From Spirochaetaceae bacterium (GTDB lineage Bacteria; Spirochaetota; Spirochaetia; Treponematales; Breznakiellaceae): a DNA stretch of 6,606 bases. The notes under the pieces were generated by a model. That model did no database searches, was not told the origin of the DNA, and saw only the letters and a list, made by a program, of their open reading frames with translations. A program made the position numbers and the translations under genes. Below, piece by piece: positions 1 to 4,461 of the stretch (position 1 is its first letter; each line of letters starts with the position of its first letter). The DNA lies in NCBI GenBank assembly GCA_031256815.1, contig JAIRPU010000034.1:1-6606 (forward strand), written 5' to 3'.

Positions 1-496
1 TTACTTCGCTTAAATCGGAATAGTCATGCGGATTTATCACATCAAGCGGACCATCGCTGTCCGCCTTTCCCCAATTAAGTTTCCGCAAACCCGCGCTCAA
101 TATAAACGCCGTCCGCCCCTGCGCGTTATAATAAAACGAAGCATACATTTCGTCCGCATACACCGGAAACAAAGTTTTGATATTCAAATTGGAAGCCGCG
201 AAAACCGGCTCAACTTTCAGGCTGATAAACGCCTCCGCAAAATCTCCCTTTGCGGAAAAATCAAGCCGCCCCTTAACCAGATTGCCGGGCAATATACTAT
301 CCGCGCCATTTTTTATGTCTTCAAAATAGAATGTTGTTCCAGCGGAAATTTCTCCGCCTATGCTAATGCCAAAATTGGCAGCGCCGCTTTTACCGCCGTC
401 CGCCTCTCCGTCTCCAAACGGGTTAAAATCATCAGCATAAAGAAACGGCGCGGCAAAAATACACACGCTCAAAAAAAGATATGATGTTATTTTCAT
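1..496 (-). CDS. Exported, probable outer-membrane beta-barrel protein (N-terminal part; runs off left edge)
   Basis: Read from an ATG at 496, the frame stays open to the left edge and gives 165 residues; the C-terminal part is missing. Residues 1-21 form a signal peptide (one Lys, a hydrophobic core, then LYA before Asp-Asp), suggesting signal peptidase I cleavage after Ala21. The mature part alternates polar and hydrophobic residues with many Gly and aromatic residues, as in barrel strands. Around residues 137-162 it has a Gly-Leu-Arg-Lys...Asn-Trp-Gly-Lys segment followed by DVINPHDYSDL, which resembles the 'WG...G...INPvD' signature of DUF1302-type outer-membrane proteins; that family link is from memory and tentative. 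The start lies 5 bases after the stop of the LolA-like gene. No clear Shine-Dalgarno is visible, so translation may be coupled to the upstream gene. It probably acts at the outer membrane with the LolA-like protein; substrate unknown. Confidence 0.72.
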   Translation of the reverse strand, partial: MKITSYLFLSVCIFAAPFLYADDFNPFGDGEADGGKSGAANFGISIGGEISAGTTFYFEDIKNGADSILPGNLVKGRLDFSAKGDFAEAFISLKVEPVFAASNLNIKTLFPVYADEMYASFYYNAQGRTAFILSAGLRKLNWGKADSDGPLDVINPHDYSDLSEV

Positions 497-501
497 TCTA
501 T

Positions 502-1287
502 TTATAATTTACCGGTTTCCAGATAATTCTGAGTAAACACGCCGTCCGGGATTTCGCCGTTGTATTTAATCTCTTCCACAAAAATTTCTGTGGAAGTACC
601 GGCGCTTATTGTTGTCATTTTTGTACGCACCGGCGTTTCGTAACCCTGAATAGTTTTTACTTCCAGCGCTTCGAGAATTTTTTTTAGGCTGCCCTTCTGG
701 TCGTACAATTCTATCTTCCATGTAATTGAGTCCGCTTTGCCTATCCATTGCGTCATTTTTGAATACTGATAAGCGGCATCTTTCGGCACAGATTGAATTA
801 CATAACAGGCTTTGCCGTTGAGGTTTTCTTCGCGAAGCATGGTATGCGTATCAAGCGCGGCATCGCGGTCGGCGGAGGAAACATCATCGTACGAAAGGTC
901 GGTGCCGACAAAACTGCCGCTGCCTTCGGACGCGCTTATACGCCGCGTCTTCCCAAGAGACGGCAGAAAAATCCATTTGTTGTCTTTGCCGCCCGATTTT
1001 TGTGTAATGGTTAAAAAGCGTGTGCCGGCTACTCCCGCCGGTTTTTGAAAGACGATAAATATCTTCTTGCCGTCCGCGCCGTCTTTGGAAAATTGGTCTA
1101 TAAGACGCTCCGTCTTGCCGCCATTTTTTGCCGTCAATTCCATGCGGGAACGGGATGTAATTGTCTTGGCATCTATTCTGTTACGCGCCGCTCTAACTAT
1201 GCCTGCGGCTGCGCCTTCGGCGGACTGTCCAAATAACGGCAGCGCCGCAAAAAAAATTATTGTAATAAAAAGATTACGCATCGACAT
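502..1287 (-). CDS. Outer-membrane lipoprotein-sorting-like protein (LolA-like fold, exported)
   Basis: This 261-residue protein has an N-terminal signal peptide (Arg4, hydrophobic core at about 6-20, likely cleavage near GQSA-EG at 21-25). The core carries the signatures of the 'outer membrane lipoprotein-sorting protein' family (LolA-like fold): FQKPAGVAGTRFL at about 80-92, then WIFLPSLGKTRRIS at 105-118 and GSFVGTDLSYDDV at 124-136. Proteins of this kind are periplasmic and often encoded beside RND/MMPL exporters and DUF1302-like barrel proteins, suggesting carriage of a lipid or lipoprotein across the periplasm; the actual cargo is unknown. It sits 18 bases after the aspartic protease gene and 5 bases before the barrel-like gene, so all three are probably co-transcribed. 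Two in-frame ATGs (1287 and 1281) are possible: an AGG lies 10 bases before the first and an AGAG 7 bases before the second. The upstream one is used here. No transporter is visible in the window; it could lie left of the edge. Confidence 0.85.
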   Translation of the reverse strand: MSMRNLFITIIFFAALPLFGQSAEGAAAGIVRAARNRIDAKTITSRSRMELTAKNGGKTERLIDQFSKDGADGKKIFIVFQKPAGVAGTRFLTITQKSGGKDNKWIFLPSLGKTRRISASEGSGSFVGTDLSYDDVSSADRDAALDTHTMLREENLNGKACYVIQSVPKDAAYQYSKMTQWIGKADSITWKIELYDQKGSLKKILEALEVKTIQGYETPVRTKMTTISAGTSTEIFVEEIKYNGEIPDGVFTQNYLETGKL

Positions 1288-1305
1288 TCTCTATTTACCT
1301 GCATC

Positions 1306-1731
1306 TTATTCTACACGGACGCCTACCGCATAAAGAACAATTTTGTCGCCGTGAGCACCGACAAGCCGCCCTTCCTTTGGATGAACCATAATGTCCATTT
1401 CTTCCATAGGTAGCGCCCCCAAAAGGGGCTGCATATCAACCGGAATTACCAGCGGTGTACAAACACTCATTCTGTCCTGCCAGTGCACCTCAACCGGTTC
1501 GGCAACTTGAGCCGTCAATTTACCGCCAACAACGCTAACTTCCGTTTCCTTTTTTAATTGCAAGCCCAACTCAGCACGTACCGTTTCCGGTATCACCATT
1601 GCGCTTGCTCCGGAATCGACAAGGGCGTCAACGATAACTTGACGGATTTCTTCCTCTTTAATGTAGCCCCGCCCGGCTGAATATACATCGCCGGAATTTT
1701 TAAGTGTAATTTTTTCGGTAAAAAGTCCCAT
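1306..1731 (-). CDS. Clan-AA (retropepsin-like) aspartic protease family protein
   Basis: The protein is 141 residues from the ATG at 1731. That start is preferred over an ATG 36 bases upstream because a strong Shine-Dalgarno (AAGGAAGGA) ends 5 bases before it. The hallmark is ALVDSGAS at residues 36-43, the D-S/T-G-A active site of retropepsin-like proteases with Asp39 catalytic, preceded by beta-rich hydrophobic sequence. Residues 101-123 (QPLLGALPMEEMDIMVHP... then Gly-Arg-Leu-Val) match the C-terminal 'LLG...L..MD..V.P....L' segment of small bacterial gag-polyprotein-type aspartyl proteases. One active-site Asp per chain means it would work as a homodimer. No signal peptide or membrane helix is seen, so it is probably cytoplasmic. 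It is the first gene of the three-gene minus-strand operon, but its substrate and its link to the exported proteins downstream are unknown. Some members may not be active proteases. Confidence 0.82.
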   Translation of the reverse strand: MGLFTEKITLKNSGDVYSAGRGYIKEEEIRQVIVDALVDSGASAMVIPETVRAELGLQLKKETEVSVVGGKLTAQVAEPVEVHWQDRMSVCTPLVIPVDMQPLLGALPMEEMDIMVHPKEGRLVGAHGDKIVLYAVGVRVE

Positions 1732-1736
1732 ATTTA

Positions 1737-1745
1737 TCCTTCCTT
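1737..1745 (-). promoter_or_regulatory. Ribosome binding site that fixes the aspartic protease start
   Basis: On the minus strand AAGGAAGGA sits 5 bases before the ATG at 1731. It is the best Shine-Dalgarno match in this part of the window. The alternative ATG at 1767 would place this element inside the coding region. Confidence 0.8.
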
Positions 1746-1750
1746 GTCTT

Positions 1751-1778
1751 ACAATACCATAAAACAAATATAGCGCAA
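1751..1778 (-). promoter_or_regulatory. Weak candidate sigma-70 promoter for the three-gene minus operon
   Basis: On the minus strand a TTGCGC (1778-1773) and a TATTGT (1756-1751) are separated by 16 bases and lie 20 bases or more upstream of the aspartic protease start. A second AT-rich box, TATATT, lies inside the spacer and could serve instead. Both hexamers deviate from consensus, so this is a tentative call supported mainly by its position in the 87-base gap between two divergent genes. Confidence 0.3.
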
Positions 1779-1807
1779 AACCCCTACCCGCTGCCCGCTT
1801 CCGCCGT

Positions 1808-1813
1808 TACAAT
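1808..1813 (+). promoter_or_regulatory. Candidate -10 box for hisC (possible leaderless transcript)
   Basis: TACAAT lies 5 bases before the hisC ATG and no purine-rich ribosome binding site is present between. If it is a true -10 element, transcription would start at or very near the start codon. No good -35 hexamer is found at the expected distance, in the C-rich stretch around 1780-1795, so support is weak. Confidence 0.25.
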
Positions 1814-1818
1814 AAATT

Positions 1819-2913
1819 ATGAGCATTTATTGGAACAAGCGCGTATATTCTCTGCGTCCATATATACCGGGTGAGCAGCCAAAAGGCGCGGCGCGTATCA
1901 TCAAACTTAATACAAACGAAAATCCCTATCCGCCGCCGCCGGAAGTTATCGAGGCTATATCCAAGGCGGCGGGGCGGCTAAGGCTCTATCCTGACCCGGC
2001 TTCGACAGAACTGCGCGAGGCGCTCTCCGCAAAATTTAACCTTGACCCTAAACAAATCTTTGCGGGCAACGGCTCGGACGAGGTTCTGGCATTTGCTTTT
2101 GCCGCGTTCTTCCCTTCCGGCGCTGAAGAAAACAGAGGGCTTTCTGTACTCTTCCCTGATGTTACATACAGTTTTTATCCGGTATTTGCGTCCCTCTGGG
2201 ATGTTCAGTATAAAACGATACCGCTGCGAGATGATTTTTCGCTTTCCATTGACGATTACCGGCTTCCCTGTGCCGGCGCTATTTTCCCGAACCCGAATGC
2301 GCCTACTAGTCTCGCGCTTGCTGTAAACGAAATCGCCAAACTTGCCGCATACTTACAGGAACAGCGCCGCGTTCTTATAGTAGACGAAGCATATATCGAT
2401 TTTGGCGCAGAGTCAGCCGCGCCTTATATTGAACGCTTTGACAACCTTCTTGTTGTGCGGACTTTTTCCAAATCGGCATCCCTCGCGGGGCTGCGGGTTG
2501 GTTATGCGCTGGGACAGCGTCCGCTTATTGAGGGACTGGAGCGCATAAGGGACTCGTTCAATTCCTACCCGGTAGACGCCCTCGCGGCGGCAGGCGCTGC
2601 GGCGGCGGTCAAGGCGGATGCTTACTACACAGCGGTGAACGCCAAAATAACGGCAACACGGGAACGGGTAAGCGCCGCTCTTGGCGCTATGGGCTGGCAA
2701 ATGCCGCCTTCCAAAGCAAACTTTATTTTTGCCCGCCCGCCATTGCCGGACGGAAATGACGGCGCTAAACCTCTGTTCGAGGCGCTGCGCAAAAATGGAA
2801 TTCTAACGCGCTATTTTCCGGGGGAACGAACAAAAAACTTTTTGCGCATCAGTATGGGAACAGAAGACGACATGAACCGCTTTTTAGAAGTTTGCGAAAA
2901 ATTGCTTAAGTAA
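1819..2913 (+). CDS. hisC: Histidinol-phosphate aminotransferase (HisC family, PLP-dependent class I/II)
   Basis: This 364-residue protein has normal HisC length. HisC transfers the amino group between histidinol phosphate / imidazole acetol phosphate and glutamate / 2-oxoglutarate in histidine synthesis, in the cytoplasm. Visible motifs in order: NTNENPYPPP (31-40, substrate site), LRLYPDP (54-60), AGNGSDEVL (82-90), FPNPNAPTS (156-164), VDEAYIDFG (188-196, Asp189 to the PLP ring nitrogen), RTFSKSASLAGLRVGYA (214-230, Lys218 the Schiff-base lysine), and FLRISMG (341-347, Arg343 for the substrate carboxylate or phosphate). The usual NPNNPTG is changed to NPNAPTS; the Ala form is known in many HisC proteins, the Ser is less usual. 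No other his gene is in the window, so a role in aromatic amino acid transamination or another pathway is possible. No Shine-Dalgarno precedes the ATG. Confidence 0.9.
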   Translation: MSIYWNKRVYSLRPYIPGEQPKGAARIIKLNTNENPYPPPPEVIEAISKAAGRLRLYPDPASTELREALSAKFNLDPKQIFAGNGSDEVLAFAFAAFFPSGAEENRGLSVLFPDVTYSFYPVFASLWDVQYKTIPLRDDFSLSIDDYRLPCAGAIFPNPNAPTSLALAVNEIAKLAAYLQEQRRVLIVDEAYIDFGAESAAPYIERFDNLLVVRTFSKSASLAGLRVGYALGQRPLIEGLERIRDSFNSYPVDALAAAGAAAAVKADAYYTAVNAKITATRERVSAALGAMGWQMPPSKANFIFARPPLPDGNDGAKPLFEALRKNGILTRYFPGERTKNFLRISMGTEDDMNRFLEVCEKLLK

Positions 2914-2918
2914 GCACC

Positions 2919-2942
2919 GGTTTATGCAATCGAGCATAAATC
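2919..2942. terminator. Short hairpin just after hisC, terminator-like but lacking a T-run
   Basis: TTTATGC (2921-2927) and GCATAAA (2934-2940) are perfect inverted copies around a 6-base loop, extended by a G-T and a G-C pair to a 9-pair stem. It starts 5 bases after the hisC stop, in the short gap between two convergent genes. No run of T follows on either strand, so it is not a classical rho-independent terminator; it may protect a 3' end or act with Rho. Confidence 0.35.
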
Positions 2943-2971
2943 AGCGCCGCGTATAACAGCCCTCTATACAT

Positions 2972-3014
2972 GCAGCCGTGAAACTTCAGTTTTTCGGCTG
3001 CTCTCTTAGAGCAG
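2972..3014. repeat. Two overlapping, mutually exclusive hairpins at the 3' end of the recombinase gene
   Basis: GCAGCCG (2972-2978) pairs perfectly with CGGCTGC (2995-3001) around a 16-base loop that contains the recombinase stop codon. CTGCTCT (2998-3004) pairs perfectly with AGAGCAG (3008-3014) around a 3-base loop. The two stems share bases 2998-3001, so only one can form at a time. Neither is followed by a T-run. They may serve as a bidirectional stop or 3' stabiliser between the convergent genes, or be incidental to coding sequence. Confidence 0.3.
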
Positions 3015-3909
3015 GCAAGTACTTTTTGTGCGCTTCTTTTAAGCGGGCGGTATTCAAGTGAGTATAAATTTGCGTGGTTGCCAAATCGGCGTGTCCTAAG
3101 AGGAGTTGCACGGAACGGAGGTCTGCGCCGCCGGCAAGCATTTCTGTGGCAAAACTATGGCGCAGGGTATGCAGTTTTGAACTTTTTCCGTCAGAGCGGG
3201 CAAGCGCCGCGTAATTTTTCCACGCCGTTTTGCGCGAAAGCCGCCTTCCCTGACGGCTTACAAAAAAAGCGCTGTTTTTTTTTCCGGCAAGCAGAACGGA
3301 ACGCGCCTCCAAAAGATACTGTTTTAGCAGAACTTCGGCGTCTGTTCCAAAGGGCGCAAGTCTTTCCTTACCGCCCTTCCCTCTTACGCGAATTAGCGCC
3401 TCGTTAAAATAAATATCGTCAAGGTTGAGCCCTACAGCCTCACTTATGCGCAGCCCGCATGAATACAGCAGTTCAAACAGCGCTTTATCGCGGAGAGCGG
3501 CCGGCGTCCCGGTTTTTGCCTGCGCAAAAAGCCCATCAACCTGTTCGCGGGAAAGCGCCGAAGGAAGCCGCGCCGGACGCCCCGGCATCTGCAAAAGAGA
3601 CGCGGGGTTGTCCTTGCGCCAGCCTTGCGCCATCGCAAACCGGAAAAATGAGCGCAAAGCCGAGATAGCCTTAGCAACCGACCTTGGAATAAGCGCCTCT
3701 TTACTCCGGTATAAAAGATAAGATGTTAGCAGCGCGGCGTCAGCGCCGCTTACCGCGTCCTTAATATCCGCAGGCAGCCCCTCCGCCGCCAAAAGCCAAT
3801 CCAAAAAAAGTTTTATTTCGAGGCAGTATGTGGAAACCGTAAGCGCCGCTTTGCGTTCAACAGCCACAAGCCGCGTCCGGTAAGTTTCCAGCAGTTGCGA
3901 TGGCGTCAT
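2986..3909 (-). CDS. xerD: Tyrosine site-specific recombinase, XerD/XerC type
   Basis: The 307-residue length is typical of Xer recombinases, which resolve chromosome dimers at dif with FtsK. The N-terminal half (about 1-105) is the helical core-binding domain. The C-terminal half carries the full catalytic set: Arg154 (in CGLRISEAVGL), Lys178 (RGKGGKER), His247 and Arg250 (LHTLRHSFAT), His273 (LLGHADLATTQ) and the nucleophile Tyr282 (IYTH). The GADLRSVQLLLGH...RLKEAHKKYLPAL ending looks closer to XerD than XerC, but this was judged by eye and XerC is not excluded. The gene starts 8 bases after the DksA-like stop, with no strong Shine-Dalgarno, and shares its promoter. No prophage or island genes are nearby, which favours a housekeeping role over a phage or transposon integrase. 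Confidence 0.88.
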   Translation of the reverse strand: MTPSQLLETYRTRLVAVERKAALTVSTYCLEIKLFLDWLLAAEGLPADIKDAVSGADAALLTSYLLYRSKEALIPRSVAKAISALRSFFRFAMAQGWRKDNPASLLQMPGRPARLPSALSREQVDGLFAQAKTGTPAALRDKALFELLYSCGLRISEAVGLNLDDIYFNEALIRVRGKGGKERLAPFGTDAEVLLKQYLLEARSVLLAGKKNSAFFVSRQGRRLSRKTAWKNYAALARSDGKSSKLHTLRHSFATEMLAGGADLRSVQLLLGHADLATTQIYTHLNTARLKEAHKKYLPALREQPKN

Positions 3910-3917
3910 ACTTTATA

Positions 3918-4280
3918 CTATCGAGCGCGTTTTTCGTCCGCCTCTTTGCACTCAATACATTGAAGCACATAAGGAATAGCCTCCAAACGCTTTTCGCCTA
4001 TAGGCTTGCCGCATTTGGCGCAAAGACCATACTTCCCCTGCTTTATACGCGCTATTGCCGCGTCTATAAGTTTCATTCTTTTTAAGAGAGTCTGCCCTTT
4101 GGCTTCCAGCATCTTCCTGTCAATATCATCGCTTGCGATGTCGGCAAGGTCTTTAGGAGACAAGTCTGTAACCATTTCCTCAAATTCCTTGCTGCTGCCT
4201 ACTAATTCATCTATGATTTCCCGTTTTATTGCCAAGAGAGACTTTTCCATCTTGTCAATAAATTTTTTTGATAGTGCCAT
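3918..4280 (-). CDS. dksA: TraR/DksA-family C4 zinc-finger regulator (short DksA-like)
   Basis: The protein is 120 residues from the ATG at 4280, chosen because AAAGGTGG lies 5 bases upstream; an upstream in-frame ATG at 4334 lacks this support. Proteins of this family enter the secondary channel of RNA polymerase and, with ppGpp, retune promoters such as those of rRNA. Residues 1-80 are charged and helical, consistent with the coiled coil. Residues 51-54 (DDID) line up with the acidic-tip Asp pair of E. coli DksA (DPVD). The zinc finger is complete: Cys87-x2-Cys90 and Cys108-x2-Cys111, with the family IGEKRLEAIP between. It is shorter than E. coli DksA (151 residues), mainly at the N-terminus, and the 'DksA' symbol is by similarity only. 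It is the first gene of a two-gene operon with the recombinase. Confidence 0.87.
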   Translation of the reverse strand: MALSKKFIDKMEKSLLAIKREIIDELVGSSKEFEEMVTDLSPKDLADIASDDIDRKMLEAKGQTLLKRMKLIDAAIARIKQGKYGLCAKCGKPIGEKRLEAIPYVLQCIECKEADEKRAR

Positions 4281-4285
4281 AATTA

Positions 4286-4293
4286 CCACCTTT
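4286..4293 (-). promoter_or_regulatory. Ribosome binding site that fixes the DksA-like start
   Basis: AAAGGTGG on the minus strand ends 5 bases before the ATG at 4280. It sets the start there and not at the in-frame ATG at 4334. Confidence 0.75.
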
Positions 4294-4296
4294 GAA

Positions 4297-4319
4297 AAAT
4301 TTTGGATGCCGCAAAATTT
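4297..4319 (-). promoter_or_regulatory. Inverted repeat in the 5' leader of the DksA-like gene
   Basis: AAATTTTG (4297-4304) and CAAAATTT (4312-4319) are perfect 8-base inverted copies with a 7-base loop. The stem lies in the predicted ~75-base leader and ends 3 bases before the Shine-Dalgarno on the minus strand, so folding or a bound protein could affect ribosome access. It is AT-rich and might be chance. Confidence 0.35.
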
Positions 4320-4361
4320 CCATTGCGACCCCATTACGCATACATGCGCCGATTTGAAGGG

Positions 4362-4390
4362 ATTATACCCGAAGTCCTTATATTCGTCAA
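4362..4390 (-). promoter_or_regulatory. Near-consensus sigma-70 promoter for the DksA-like / recombinase operon
   Basis: On the minus strand TTGACG (4390-4385) and a perfect TATAAT (4367-4362) are separated by exactly 17 bases. The predicted start of transcription is near 4355, giving a leader of about 75 bases before the ATG at 4280. Eleven of twelve hexamer positions match consensus; this is the strongest promoter in the window. Confidence 0.8.
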
Positions 4391-4407
4391 CAAACTGTCC
4401 ATTATCC

Positions 4408-4426
4408 CGCCGGCTCTATGCCGGCG
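4408..4426 (-). terminator. GC-rich hairpin after the YidC/phosphatase-like gene, no T-run
   Basis: CGCCGGC (4408-4414) and GCCGGCG (4420-4426) form a perfect 7-pair GC stem with a 5-base loop. It lies 35 bases after the stop of the large gene and upstream of the DksA-like promoter, where a terminator is expected. No T-run follows on the minus strand (the next bases are GGATAATGG), so it is not a textbook intrinsic terminator. Together with the promoter and leader it accounts for the 181-base gap between the two genes. Confidence 0.4.
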
Positions 4427-4461
4427 CAAACCGCCCAATCTTACAGACGCCGGTTGAAAAT

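Noticed and set aside
26..484. Plus-strand open frame of 152 residues at the left end
   Set aside because: It lies wholly antisense to the exported protein gene, is Arg/Lys-rich without family features, and has no ribosome binding site. The minus-strand reading has a signal peptide and a family-like motif.
1306..1767. Longer aspartic protease starting at 1767
   Set aside because: The extra 12 residues lack a ribosome binding site, while a strong one sits just before the ATG at 1731.
2986..3909. Recombinase as an integrase of a prophage or genomic island
   Set aside because: Its length and motifs fit Xer proteins. No tRNA, attachment repeats, phage genes or transposon genes are visible nearby.
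3918..4334. Longer DksA-like protein starting at 4334
   Set aside because: The extension would cover the leader hairpin and Shine-Dalgarno and does not look like family sequence; the start at 4280 is well supported.
4281..4461. Small RNA or short gene in the 181-base gap
   Set aside because: The gap is accounted for by a hairpin, a promoter and a leader; no convincing short coding frame or structured RNA family was recognised.
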